64,000 bases of DNA, from assembly GCA_900491605.1 (NCBI GenBank), contig UESW01001669.1:689372-753371 (forward strand). Reading direction: 5' to 3'. Of this stretch, positions 11,085 through 22,625 are shown piece by piece (the stretch's first letter is position 1; every line of letters begins with the position of its first letter). The DNA comes from Calamus simplicifolius (Eukaryota > Streptophyta > Magnoliopsida > Arecales > Arecaceae). Both the position numbers and the translations under genes were made by a program. Under the pieces are notes generated by a model. It had not been told where the DNA came from, ran no database searches, and saw only the letters and a list, made by a program, of their open reading frames with translations.

Positions 11085-11446
11085 CACTACAAGAAATTCA
11101 TGAAATAGCGACGCCATTTAGCGACGCAAATTTTTGTCGCAAAATAACGATAAAATTGCAACGCAATTGCAACCCATAAAATCTGCGACGTAATTTAGTG
11201 ACTCATTAAATCAGTCACTAATTAGCAGCAGATTTAGCGACTTTAAAAATATTTGTCGTAAAATAGCGACTCATATAGCGATGCATCATTCAGTGACGCA
11301 ATTTTCATGCGTCGCTGTTTAGCAACGCAAATGTGCATCGCTAATAGTGATGCATGATTATGTGTCGCTAAACAGCGATGCATAAAATTGCGTCGTTGTA
11401 TAGCGACGCATAGTGTTGCATCGCTAAACAACGACGCATTAGCAAC
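11085..11446. repeat. CACTA left terminus and subterminal motif array
   Basis: Begins with the CACTACAAGAAA terminus. Many copies of AGCGACGCA or TGCGTCGCT and one-base variants (GCGATGCAT, GTGACGCA) follow in both orientations, separated by A/T-rich spacers. In the En/Spm family such motifs bind the TNPA-type protein. The array is cut by the Sirevirus insertion at 11446/11447 and resumes at 21199. Confidence 0.9.
11442..11446. repeat. 5-bp target duplication, left (Sirevirus 1)
   Basis: GCAAC directly left of the LTR start TGTTGATCC, repeated at 21199-21203 directly right of the LTR end CCAACA. Five bases is the usual Copia target duplication. Confidence 0.9.
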
Positions 11447-12780
11447 TGTTGATCCAATTATTGATTTTGATGATTAACAAAACTAATTGAGTATAACATT
11501 TGAAGTTACTAATGATTTTGATTAAGTTTTTCAGTTTATGAATGATTTATAATCAAAATCAAAGAAAAATCAAGTTCTAGTTCGAATCTAATGTCAAGGT
11601 AAGATTGCAGACATTAGAGTCGACACATGGAATCGCAGAGTCGACTCCAAAATGGCACAGACTTAGAGTCGACTCCTGGACTGTTAGAGCCGACTCCAAC
11701 AGAAAAGACAGAACGATGGTTTTTCAGGCCACGACTTAGAGTCGACTCCTGGACTGTTAGAGTCGACTCCAGAAGATTTTGTGTCGACCCCAGAAAAGTC
11801 AGAGACGACTCCAGATCGAGCGGATTGGGGATTTTCGATTTAGAGCCGACTCCAGAAAAGTTAGAGTCGACTCCAGTTTGTCAGAAACGACTCCAGAACT
11901 GTCAGAACGTCTCTAAACTTTATCTTTATCTTTTTAATCCCAACGGCTATTATTTTTGGTTCTAATCCTTCTTACACTTGTTTCTAACGGATAGTTTTTC
12001 TATTTATGGATTAAGAAGATCTATAAGAAGAGGTTTATTGTATCCAAAAAGAGACAAGAAGAAAAAAGAGAGAAAAATAGAGTGAAATCCATCAGAAAAT
12101 CAAAAGAGAAAAGAGGAAAAATTCGAAAGGAAAGATTATACTGATCCCAAAAGAAAAGAGAGATTTCTAGCTTTCTTGTTCATTTTGAAGAAATCCCAAA
12201 AGAAGAAGCAAGCCCTAGCTTTCTAATCTTCTGAGCTTCAAGAGCATTCTAAAGGAAGATCCACTCAAGAGAAGAGAAGAAGCAAGCCACCAAGATCTGC
12301 AAATCAGGCTTTGATTCCTATCTCTTATTGTTGTTCTATTATTGTATATTTGCTCATTGAGGAGCTTTTATTTGTAAAAATTATTGTTTGCTGGGTCAAT
12401 CAGGGATTGATTCAGTTGAGGCTGTTAGCCTTGTGCAAGCAGTTGCTTGTGTGTAAGGTTTTGTGCTGGTGAGCCTTGAAAACCAGCTGGGTTCGTTGTG
12501 CACCCGGAAAACAACAAGTTTGAGTTGTGAGCTTGCAAAACAACTCTGCTGTAATCAGATTGATTATAGTGTGGACCCAAGAGGTACTTGGACGTAGGTG
12601 TAGGTACACCGAACCACTATAAAATCTTGTGTTTGCCGTGATTGTCTTTGTCTCTTACTCTCTATCTTTGTTTGTTTAATTGTATAATCTAATTTTTCAC
12701 TTGGGGGTTTTTTTCAAAAGAGTTTAAATTTTTAAAAACCCAATTCACCCCCCCTCTTGGGTTGCTATCTGGGACCAACA
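11447..12780 (+). repeat. 5' LTR of Sirevirus 1
   Basis: Starts TGTTGATCCAATTATTG and ends CTGGGACCAACA. It contains a cluster of GAGTCGAC/GAGCCGAC motifs (11617-11900), a TATA-like TCTATAAGAAGAGG near 12020, a long purine-rich stretch (12040-12290), and the segment ACCGAACCACTATAAAA near the 3' end that is shared by all Sirevirus LTRs in this window. The partner is 19867-21198. Differences between the two are largely single-base gaps. Confidence 0.93.
11617..11900. repeat. GAGTCGACTC-type palindrome cluster in 5' LTR U3
   Basis: About eleven copies of a short motif, best form AGAGTCGACTCC, with variants GAGCCGAC, GAGACGAC and TGTCGACCCC, at irregular steps of roughly 20-50 bp. GAGTCGACTC is a perfect 10-bp palindrome. 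The cluster lies upstream of the TATA-like box. Confidence 0.85.
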
Positions 12781-12782
12781 AT

Positions 12783-12794
12783 TGGTATCAGAGC
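12783..12794 (+). other. Primer binding site (tRNA-Met type)
   Basis: TGGTATCAGAGC lies two bases after the 5' LTR end. It matches the 3' end of plant initiator tRNA-Met in reverse, the usual Copia primer site. Confidence 0.93.
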
Positions 12795-12840
12795 TAGTGC
12801 TCATTTGATTTGATCTAACGATCAAGAGTCAAAGATCCAC

Positions 12841-14270
12841 ATGGCAACTCAAGTGGTTCATGTTTTTCTGAAGGTCAATCTACGAATAGACCACCTTTAT
12901 TTAATGGAAAACTATTTATTGGAAAGCTAGAATGAAAATATTCATTCAAGCACTTGACTATGATCTATGGAGATTATAGTCAATGGACCACACACCCACA
13001 CTAGAGTTAATGGCATATTGATTCCTAAACCGGAAACGGAAATGAACATGATAGGAAATTGGCACAACTTAAATGCCAAAGCATGAATGTTTTGTACTGT
13101 TCTTAGATGCAAATGAATTCAATCGATATCTATTTGCATTCTGCTAAAGAAATTTGGGATAGACTTGAGGTTACCCATGAGGGAACAAATCAAGTCAAGG
13201 AATCCAAGATTAACATGCTAGTTCATAAATATGAATTGTTTAAAATGGATGCATGTGAATCTATTTCTGATATGTTTACAAGATTTACTGATATTGTTAA
13301 TGGTTTAAAAAGTCTTGGTAAATCTTATGATAATTCTGATCTTGTGAGAAAGGTTCTTGCGTTCCTTGCCTAGGACTTGGGAAGCTAAGGTGACAGCAAT
13401 ACAAGAGGCAAAGATCTAAGTACCTACCCCTGGAAGAGCTTCTTGGGATCCTTAATGACTCATGAGCTTCAAGTTAAGCAACATGTTGATGATGAGTCAA
13501 AGAAGAAGAGGACTATGGCTCTTAAGATTTCTGAATATATGGAAGAGCCTCATGAATCTGAAGATGAAAGTGATGATGAGGACATGGCACTCATCACAAG
13601 GAAATTTAAAAGATTCATGAAGAAGAAGAAGTTTGAAAAGAAAAAGCCCTTTGCTAGAAAAGATGAGGACAAGGGCAAAAAAAGAAGTTATTGTTTGAAT
13701 GCAAAAGCCGGGCACTTTAAATCTGAAGAAAGGCCCCGGAGATTCAAAAAGAAGGCAATGATGGATGGAGTGATTCGGAAAGCTCAAGTTCCGAAGAAGA
13801 AGAAAGAGTGAAATGCCAATCTTGCTTCATGGCGGACAATGATGAGGTAAGTCCAAGTTTTCTTGATGATTTACTTTTGATGAATTGCATAGTGCTTTTT
13901 ATGAATTGATGATGATTTTGCAAAATTAAGTTCAAAGAACAAAGATTGAAAAATCAAATGCAAAATCTATCTTTAGAAAATGAAAAGCATGTTGTAGAAA
14001 AAGAACTTTTGATAAAAGAAAATGAAAGTTTGAAAAATGAAGTTGATAGACTTAAACCTATTGTTGAAATTTACTCTAAGCTCTATCAAACTTAATATGA
14101 TTTTGGATAATCAAAAAGCAGTTTTTGATAAAGCAGGATTAGGTATAACCATTTAGAAAACAAAAATCATTGAAAAATATTTTTGTAAAAGCTAAAAAAG
14201 TAATATTACTTGTTTTAAATGTAATCAAAAAGGACATAAATCTTTTGAGTGCAAAACAATAATGAAAAAT
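12841..14270 (+). pseudogene. Sirevirus 1 gag, frame-broken
   Basis: The ATG at 12841 starts the frame MATQV as in the two related copies. Recognisable gag pieces are EIWDRLEVTHEGTNQVKESK and MFTRFTDIVNGLKSLGKSYD (13107-13373), then LLGSLMTHELQVKQHVDDES, a lysine-rich tail (13443-13811), and a zinc knuckle CFKCNQKGHKSFEC (C-x2-C-x4-H-x4-C) near 14215-14256. A first knuckle near 13690 is decayed (one Cys changed). The nucleocapsid packs the element RNA. At least four frame changes break the frame. Confidence 0.85.
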
Positions 14271-14318
14271 TAAACACTAAAGGAAAGAAAATTTGGGTTC
14301 CGAAAGGAACAATTTTTA

Positions 14319-17300
14319 TTGCTACTAACCATGAAGGACCCAAGAAAGCTTGGGTACCTAAACATAAGTTTAAATTATGTTGCAGGAATGTCTTGTAGCC
14401 AAAAGATCAAAAAAAAGTGGTACCTTGATAGTGGCTGCTCAAGACATATGACGGGTGACAAAGATGAATTCATCACCCTGAAGAAAAGAAAGGTGGAGTT
14501 GTTACGTTTGGCGATAATGGTAAAGGTCAAATTATGGGCCTTGGTAAGTTCGTATAACTCCATCTACTTATTGATAATGTACTTTATGTTGATGGTTTGA
14601 AGCATAATCTAATTAGTATAAGCCAATTATGTGATAAAACTTTAATGTTTCATTTAAATCTTCAATATGCACTGTAACTAATTCTATTGATAATAGCATT
14701 GTTTTACTGGTTAGACATGGCAATGTTTACTTGGTTGATCTAGAAAATTATCTTGAGTGATCATTGCTTGATTGCTGACAATGCTAATATAAATGAAATT
14801 AGTTGGTTGTGGCATCGTAGATTAGGTCATGCAAGCACACACCTTATTTCAAAATTAATTAAAATGGATTTAGTTAAAGGCTTACCTAAACTAGATTTTG
14901 AAAACAACAAAATATGTGATGCATGTCAATTTGGAAAACAAACAAGAAGTTCTTTCAAATCTAAAAATGTTGTTTCAACTTCTAGGCCATTAGAGCTACT
15001 TCACATGGACCTTTTTGGACCAACTAGAACCACAAGTCTAGGAGGAAAGAAATATGGTCTAGTGATTGTAGATGATTATTCTAGATATACTTGGGTACTG
15101 TTTTTAGCTCACAAAGATGAGACTTTCTCGATATTCCTGAAATTCTTCAAGAAAGTCACAAATGAGAAAAACACTACCATAGTATCTCTAAGAAGTGATC
15201 ATGGAACTGAATTTGAAAATCACTTATTTGAAAGTTTCTGCACTGAAAATGGTATTAATCATAATTTTTCAGCCCCTAGGACTCCACAGCAAAATGGTGT
15301 AGTTGAAAGGAAAAATAGGACTCTAGAAGACATGGCCCGTACCATGCTATGCGAAAGTAACCTACCAAAGTACTTTTGGGCGGAAGCTATTAACACAGCA
15401 TGCTACATCTTAAATCGAGCCCTAATAAGACCAATCTTAAAGAAAACACCTTATGAATTATGGAATGAAAGAAAACCCAATATAAAATACTTTCATGCAT
15501 TTGGATGTAAATGTTTTATTCATAATAATGGTAAAAACAATTTAGGAAATTTGATGCTAAATCTGATGAAGGAATTTTTAGGATATTCAACAACTAGTAA
15601 AGCTTATAGAGTATTTAACAAGAAAACCTTAGTAGTTGAAGAATCCATTCATATAGTTTTCGATGAGTCTTTAGCATCTAGTTCTGAAAAGCTTGATGAT
15701 GAGGAAGATACAACATAATTGAAAAAGATCTTGAAAAACTTAATATTGTATCTTCAGATCATGAGCAAGAAGCTAAAGATGATGATTCACATAAGGACGA
15801 TGGTATTATATCATAATGATATAGATCTTCCAAGAGACTGGAGATATGCTCATAGTCATCCAAGGAATTGATTATAGGTGATCCATCTCAAGGAATAAGA
15901 ACTAGATCATATATGAGAAATATTAGTAATCATCTTGCATTTGTATCACAAATTGAACCTAAAACTATTGAAGAAGCTGAAAAAGATAATAATTGGATGT
16001 TAGCAATGCAAGAAGAATTAAATCAATTCACTAGAAATAATGTATGGACTTTAGTGAAAGACCTAAAAATCATTCAGTAATAGGATCAAAATGGGTTTTT
16101 AGAAATAAACTAGATGAAAATGGCATAGTAATTAGAAACAAAGCTAGATTAGTTGCAAAAGGATATAATCAAGAGGAAGGTATTGATTTTGATGAAACCT
16201 TTGCACCAGTAGCTAGATTAGAAGCCATTAGACTTTTACTTGCATTTGCATGTCATATGAATTTTAACTTATTTCAAATGGATGTTAAAAGCGCATTTTT
16301 AAATGGTTTTATAAATGAAGAAGTTTATGTTGAACAACCACCAGGTTTTGAAGATCACGAATTTTCAAATCACGTCTTTAAATTGCACAAAGCTTTATAT
16401 GGTTTGAAACAAGCACCTAGAGCTTGGTATGATAGCTAAGTAAATTTTTAATTGAAAATGATTTCACAAGAGGAAATGTTGATAAAACATTATTTTTGAA
16501 AAGAAAAGTAAAGATTTTTTACTTGTTCAAATATACGTTGATGACATTATTTTTGGTGCTACTAACAATCTCTATGTCAAGAATTTGCTAAGTTAATGCA
16601 GGGAGAATTTGAAATGAGCATGATGGGAGAACTCAACTTCTTCCTTGGACTCCAAATCAAACAAAGCAAAGAGGGAATCTTCATCAACCAAACAAATACA
16701 CAAAGAAATCCTAAAGAAGTTTGGTATGGAATCAATTAAACCCCTTGGAACACCAATGAGTCCTTCATGCAAGCTGGACAAAGATGAAGAAGGTAAGAAG
16801 GTTGATCAAATATTATCGAGGTATATCGGATCCCTTCTTTATTTAACTGCAAGTAGACCAGATATTATTTTCTGTTTGCTTATGTGCTAGATTTCAATCA
16901 GAACCTAAAGAATCACATTGCTGTTAAAAGAATACTTAAGATATTAAATGGAACAAAAAATGTAGGTTTATGGTATTCTAGAGACTCCACATTAAATCTG
17001 ATTGCATACTCTGATTCTGATTATGCTGGATGTAAATTAGATAGAAAAAGCACAAGTGGTGCATGCCAATTCTTAGGAAGTAACTTAATCTCATGGTTTA
17101 GCAAAAAGCAAAATTCAGTTGCATTATCAACTACTGAAGCTGAATATGTAGCAGCTGGAAGTTGCTGTGCGCAAATCCTATGGATTAAGCGACAACTTGA
17201 AGACTATGGTATCACACTTGATAAGACACCCATAAAATGTGATAATACAAGTGCAATCAATTTAACTAAAAATCCAATTCAACATTCAAGAACAAAACAC

Positions 17301-17501
17301 ATAGAAATTAGATATCACTTTATAAGAGAACATGTAACTAATGAAGAAATTTGTCTTGAATATGTTAACACTGAAGAACAATTAGCTGATATTTTTACAA
17401 AACCTTTAAGTGAAGAGAGATTTTGTTATCTTAGAGGAGAATTAGGAGTTTGTGATCCTTTGGAATATTTTCTGAAACTCTTAAGGACAACAACTATCTA
17501 G
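14319..17501 (+). pseudogene. Sirevirus 1 pol (protease, integrase, RT, RNase H), frame-broken
   Basis: Domains in order: aspartic protease WYLDSGCSRHMTG with D-S-G at 14427-14435; the GAG-pre-integrase zinc motif in WLWHRRLGHAS to CDACQFGKQ (14810-14945); integrase with HMDLFGP, RSDHGTEFEN and the Glu in QQNGVVERKN (D-D-E present, 14753-15718); RT with FDETFAPVARLEAIR, MDVKSAFLNG and YVDD at 16534-16545; RNase H with STTEAEYVAAG and HIEIRYHFIREHV (16884-17501). The stretches are long and well conserved but separated by single-base frame changes near 14500, 14740, 15550, 15715, 16060, 16435 and 16880. The pol protein is nearly identical to those at 46790 and 55860. Confidence 0.93.
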
Positions 17502-17659
17502 ATTTCATCAATTTCTTGAAAATCTTGATATTTCAATAAGGAAATCTATCTAGATCTTGATTCATTGTTTCCCCAATTGCTAAGGAACATTAATCTATAA
17601 TTTGATGATTAATTTGAATAGTTTCAAATCCTTGAAACTTAATTTTTTATCTCTGGAAC

Positions 17660-17860
17660 TGTTAGAGTCGACTCTGACAGTTTGTGGAGTCGACACCTGA
17701 GTTTTTGATGTTCTGTCTAAGCGATTAGAGCCGACTCTGGCTTTTGTGGAGCCGACTCTAATTCGAGCGCTGACAGATTTTCTGGTTCGGAGCCGACACC
17801 CAGTTTTCGGGAGTCGACTCTAAGTCGAGCTAGGTCAAAAATAAAGGCGGAGTCGACCCC
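17660..17860. repeat. GAGTCGAC motif cluster between pol and extra ORF
   Basis: Seven or so copies of GAGTCGACTC, GAGCCGACTC and GAGTCGACACC lie in about 200 bp just after the pol stop. This is the same motif family as in the LTR U3 but placed inside the element. Confidence 0.85.
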
Positions 17861-17955
17861 CAATCATTCATCGTCTCCAAAACCTCCAAAGCCTCCAAAG
17901 CCTTTCCAACTTCCCCAAACCCTCAAAACCCTTGATTAATCTTCCAATCTTCTCA

Positions 17956-19316
17956 ATGGCACCTAAGAGGCATGATTATCGGTGGAGGTTCCGTTCCAAC
18001 GAAGAGACGCACTGTTCGGAGGCAACACCTCTTCACCATCTTTTGCCAAGGTTCTCCACCATCTTCATCTTCTCCCAAGACCAATTAGCGGGTAAGGAGA
18101 AGGAAGTGATTTGATTTCTTTGCTTCGGAAGGTTTCTCTATTGGAAGAAATTTGAAGGAAATGGGATGGGAAATTGTTCACTTGATATACCCACATATCC
18201 TGCCTTAGTAAGAGAGTTTTACAATGTTTAAGCAGAGGAGAAGGTGGATTAATAAGTTATGTAAGAGGAACAAGAGTGACAATAACCTCTGAGATTCTTG
18301 GAAATTTATTAGAAATGCCCACAATTGGGATTAATGGAATATCAACATGAGGATAGAAGTGGAGCATTGACAAGAATGCTGGGAGAGATGTGACTGAGTT
18401 TGAAGATTTTGCAAATCAATTGAATTTAGAACTCAGATTACTTCACAATATCTGTGGAAGAATCTTATTTCCAAAAATTGGTAGATTCGAGTATGTCTCG
18501 GAGCGAGACGTCTTGTTGATGGACTGTATAATTACTGGAAGGCCAGTCAATTTAGCTGGCATGATGATTGGATATATGGCAGAGGCAGCTACAAAGAAGA
18601 GATCAACACTGCCATACGGTATGATTCTGACTTTCTTTAGAAGCCAAGGTGTGCTCATTATGGAGAATGAACCAAGGAAATTAAGGCATACAGATTACTA
18701 CAGTGTCTCTACCATCACCGATGGGCTTCAGAAATTAAATGGTAATTGGATAAAAGGAGGAGAGGAAGCAGAGGAGGCCAGAGTTGAGGAGGCCAGAGCA
18801 GAGGAATCCCTGGACCATCTGCGGGACCATCAGTCCCTCCCATCTGCGGGACCATCCACTGCTGGACCTTCAGAGGCTGGACCTAGCACTATTCTTCACC
18901 TCCACATCAGCCAACAAATTCTGGGAGATTTTCTGATGAACAAATTGATCAGTTAAGAGGTTTATTGCTGAGTATGATAGTCAGAGATCTCAAGAATTTG
19001 TTAATTAAGAGAGACTTTAATCAGTTGAAGGAAGAATAATTCGAGACTGGACATGATTTCCTTTACCTTAAGCAATTCAGTTGAATCCTTTGGGCTGATC
19101 TTCAAAAATCTTTGAAAGGATGGAAGGTATTGCTGATGGGTCAGGAGCTTATGTTCATGCAACGGGTCAATTGAAGAAGGATATTGACCTTGCAGTCTCT
19201 CAAATCGAAGCTTGCCTTGAAAACTTTAAGAAATCACAAAAGGATGATGTAATGGAAATCATAGGTCATTTGAAGAAAATTGTATTCAAACACCTTATTT
19301 CTGGATTTTGATTTTG
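17956..19316 (+). pseudogene. Sirevirus 1 additional (env-like) ORF, frame-broken
   Basis: The region begins at MAPKRHDYR (17956). It includes a YPALVREFYN-type motif near 18200 and NICGRILFPKIGRFEYVSERD, CIITGRPVNLAGMMIGYMAE and STLPYGMILTFFRSQGV in the 18390-18956 frame. A Gly-Pro-Ser repeat (GPSTAGPSEAGPST) follows, then a coiled-coil-like tail (19120-19311, DGSGAYVHATGQLKKDIDLA). The first part resembles the plant transposon protein domain found in many retroelement extra ORFs (PF20167-like). It has been called env-like in Sireviruses, but I see no signal peptide or membrane segment that would support an envelope role. Its function is unknown. The same layout recurs at 50395-51771. Confidence 0.7.
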
Positions 19317-19512
19317 ATCTTAGGTTCTGTTTACTTACTTTGGATCTAGGTTTTTGAATATACTAATGTATTGATCATTCTTGAAATGAAATACAATTAT
19401 ATTGCAAATTTGTCTATGACTAATTAATGGATTTTTACTATCTCTATGATTGAATGAACCAACAACCTCGCTCTGATAAACTTTATTTTTAAATTCTCCT
19501 TATTGCTGATAA

Positions 19513-19866
19513 CAAAAAAGGGGGAGAGAAAATTGTATATGCATAAAGCAAGAAGAAAGAAATAAGGAGAATAATTTTATGCAAAATGAACTTTAAAAAA
19601 TCAAATATGATCAATGATTTCAGTTTATTTACATGTATTATAGGGGAGTTATTCAATGCAGGGGGAGCTTAACAAATTTTCTATTTAAATGAAAATCATC
19701 TTGATTGATGATTATAATGAACTCATGTACAATTTTAAAGTTATTTTGAACATTGGCATCAAATTCTCTTTAAAGTTTTAAGTTTAAAATGACTATAACC
19801 TTAGTTTCAAATGAATTTTTGAATGCATATACTCAAAGTTTTTGTTATCATCAAAAAGGGGGAGAT
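19513..19866 (+). promoter_or_regulatory. Multiple polypurine tracts before 3' LTR
   Basis: AAAAAAGGGGGAGAGA at 19513-19528, GGGGAG near 19643, GGGGGAGC near 19661, and the one next to the LTR, AAAAAGGGGGAGA at 19853-19865. The last primes plus-strand synthesis. Repeated polypurine tracts upstream of the 3' LTR are a described feature of Sireviruses. Confidence 0.88.
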
Positions 19867-21198
19867 TGTTGACCCAATTGATGATTTTGATGATTAACAA
19901 AACTATTTGAGTATAACATTTGAAGCTCTAATGATTTTGATTTAGTGTTTCAGATTATAAGACTTTGAATGATCAAAATCAGGAGTTACATAAGTTCTGG
20001 ATCGAATCTAATGTCTAGGTAAGAATTGCAGACATTAGAGTCGACACATGGAATCGCAGAGTTGACTCTGGAAATCGGCACAGACTTAGAGTCGACTCCT
20101 GGACTGTTAGAGCGACTCCAACAGAAAAGACAGAACGATGGTTTTTTCGGACGACTTAGAGTCGACTCCGGACTGTTAGAGTCGACTCCAGAAGATTTTT
20201 GTGTCAACCCCAGAAAAGTCAGAGACGACTCCAGATAGCGGATTGAGATTTTTGATTTAGAGCCGACTCCGACTCCACGACTCCAGAACTGTTAGAACGA
20301 CTCAAACTTTATCTTTATCTTTTTAATCCCAACGGTATATTTCTATCCTTTTACACTTGTTTCTAACGGATAGTTTTTGGCTATTTATGGATTAAAAGAA
20401 TCTATAAGAAGAGTTTTATTGTTCCAAAAAGAAGAGGACAAGAAGAAAAAGAGAGAAAAATCAGAAAAAAAGAGTGAAATCCATTAGAAAATCAAAAGAG
20501 AAAAGAGGAAAAATTCGAAAGGAAAGATTATACTGACTCCCAAAAGAAAAGAGGAGATTTCAAAGCATTCCTTGTTCTATTTTGGATTTCCCAAAAGAAG
20601 AAGAAGCCCTAGCTTTCTCAATCTTCGGAGCTTCAAGAGCATTCTAAAGGAAGATCCACTCAAGAGAAGAGAAGAAGAAGCCACCAAGATCTACAAATCA
20701 GGCTTTTCTAATCCTTTATTGTTATTCTATTATTGTATATTTGCTCATTGAGGAGCTTTTATTTCAAAAACAATAATTTTGCTGTGGTTCAATCTGGAGG
20801 ATTGATTCCGTTGAGGCTGTTAGCCTTGTGCAAGCTGTTGCTTGTGTTGTAAGGTTTGTGCTGGTGAGCCCTTGAAAACCAGCTGGGTTCGTTGTGCATC
20901 CTGGGAAAACAACAAGTTTGAGTTGTGAGCTTGTAAAACAACTCTGCTGTAATCTAGAGATTATAGTGTGGACCCAAGTGGTACTTGGGAGTGGACGTAG
21001 GTGTGGTACACCGAACCACTATAAAACTTCTTGTGTTTGCCGTGATTGTTTCCTTGTCTCTTACTCTCTATCTTTGCACACTCTGTTTTATTTCGTATAT
21101 TAATTTTTCACTTCCATCTGGGGGATTGTTTTTTAAAAGGAGTTTAATTTTTGAAAAACCCAATTCACCCCCCTCTTGGGTTGCTTTCTGGACCAACA
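19867..21198 (+). repeat. 3' LTR of Sirevirus 1
   Basis: Starts TGTTGACCCAATTGATG and ends TCTGGACCAACA. It matches 11447-12780 throughout, including the GAGTCGAC cluster at about 20037-20290. Many differences are one- or two-base gaps (GAGCGACTCC for GAGCCGACTCC). Confidence 0.93.
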
Positions 21199-21203
21199 GC
21201 AAC
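21199..21203. repeat. 5-bp target duplication, right (Sirevirus 1)
   Basis: GCAAC, identical to 11442-11446; CACTA subterminal sequence resumes here. Confidence 0.9.
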
Positions 21204-21224
21204 GAATAAGCATGTGTCGCTAAA

Positions 21225-22625
21225 TAGGGTTTTAGGGTTCTGTCATTCATGAATTTTGATTTCAAGCTCTGCATGGAAGCTGTTTGTTTGTGCTATATAT
21301 TGCCAATCAGTCAAGAAATCAGTAAAGGAAAAATGACATCTCAACAGCACTATATGAAGCTAGATTCGACGATGCTTTTAAAGAGAAGCTGCTAATTTAG
21401 CTTCTAATGAAGATTTTACTAATAAGAATCATTATAGAAAGGAAACTATGAACTGGGACAGTTAGGAAGATATGCTATCTTCAATTCAAAAGGATTTCAA
21501 GCTATGCATGGAAGCTGTTTGTGCTATATATCGCCAATCAGTCAAGGAATTAGTACAGGGAAAACGACATCCCAACAGCATTATATATAGGAAGATATGC
21601 TATCTTCAATTCAAAAGGATTTCAAGCTTTGCATGGAAGCTGTTTGTGCTATATATCACTAATCAGTAAAGGAATCAGTAAAGGAAAATGACATCCCAAC
21701 AGCACTATATCATGCTGGATTCGATGATGCTCCTGAAAGAGAAGCTGCTGATTTAGCTTCTAATGGAGATTTTACTAATAAGAATCATTGTAGAAAGCAA
21801 ATTATGCATCGCTAAACAGTGACGCATGACGATGCATCACTGTTTAGTGACGCATGACAATGCGTCACTATTTAGCGATGCATGATTATGAGTCGCTAAA
21901 CAACGATGCATAAAATCACATCGCTGAATAGCGACGCATCTTCATGCGTCGCTGTATAGCGACACATAGTGTTGCGTCGCTAAACAGTGATGCATTAGCA
22001 ACGAATAAGCATGTGTCGCTAAATAGGGTTTTAGGGTTCTGTCATTCAGGGATTTGGATTTCAAGCTCTGCATGGAAGCTGTTTGTTTGTGCTATATATT
22101 GCTAATCAGTCAAGAAATCAGTAAAGGAAAAACAACATCCCAACATCACTATATGAAGCTAGATTCGACGACGCTTTTAAAAGAGAAACTGCTGATTTAG
22201 CTTCTAATGAAGATTTTACTAATAAGAATCATTGTAGAAAGGAAACTATGAACTGGGACAGTTAGGAAGATATGCTATCTTCAATTCAAAAGGATTTCAA
22301 GCTATGCATGGAAGCTGTTTGTGCTATATTTTGCCAATCAGTCAAGGAATAAGTATAAGGAAAATGACATCCCAACAGCACTATATATAGGAAGATATGC
22401 TATCTTCAATTCAAAAGGATTTCAAGCTCTGCATGGAAGTTGTTTATGCTATATATCGCCAATCCGTAAAGGAATCAGTAAAGGAAAAATGACATCCCAA
22501 CAACACTATATCATGCTGGATTCGACAATGCTCCTGAAAGAGAAGCTACTGATTTAGCTTCTAATGGAGATTTTGCTAATAAGAATCATTGTAGAAAGCA
22601 AATTTGCATCGCTAAACAATGACGC
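21225..22625 (+). repeat. Exon-like gene fragment amplified inside CACTA (two ~795-bp copies with 125-bp sub-repeats)
   Basis: A block beginning TTTAGGGTTCTGTCATTCA occurs at about 21230 and again at about 22027, step about 795 bp. Within each block GGAAGATATGCTATCTTCAA is repeated (21465 and 21590, step 125). One frame near 21600-21800 reads MLSSIQKDFKLCMEAVCAIY, then one stop, then SVKESVKEND and YHAGFDDAPEREAADLASNG. This composition looks like host exons and not transposase. I read it as a captured gene fragment later multiplied. The source gene is not recognised. TAGCGACGCA motifs (21805-22010) separate the copies. Confidence 0.7.

Larger units (their letters stand above)
11447..21198 (+). 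mobile_element. Structurally complete Sirevirus-type Copia retrotransposon (Sirevirus 1)
   Basis: This 9.75-kb element has two LTRs of 1334 and 1332 bp, a tRNA-Met-type PBS, gag, pol in Copia order (protease, integrase, RT, RNase H), an additional ORF region after pol, several polypurine tracts, and the 5-bp duplication GCAAC. The long post-pol region with its extra ORF and repeated polypurine tracts indicates the Sirevirus (SIRE/Maximus) lineage. Gag and pol carry many frame breaks. It sits inside the CACTA subterminal repeat, so it is the youngest layer of the nest. Confidence 0.95.

Noticed and set aside
11627..11965. Protein encoded in the Sirevirus LTR
   Set aside because: The frame runs through the GAGTCGAC cluster and is not kept in the other LTR copies.
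17956..19316. Viral envelope gene
   Set aside because: Called env-like in the literature, but no signal peptide, membrane segment or glycosylation-rich ectodomain is visible, so I keep it as an additional ORF.
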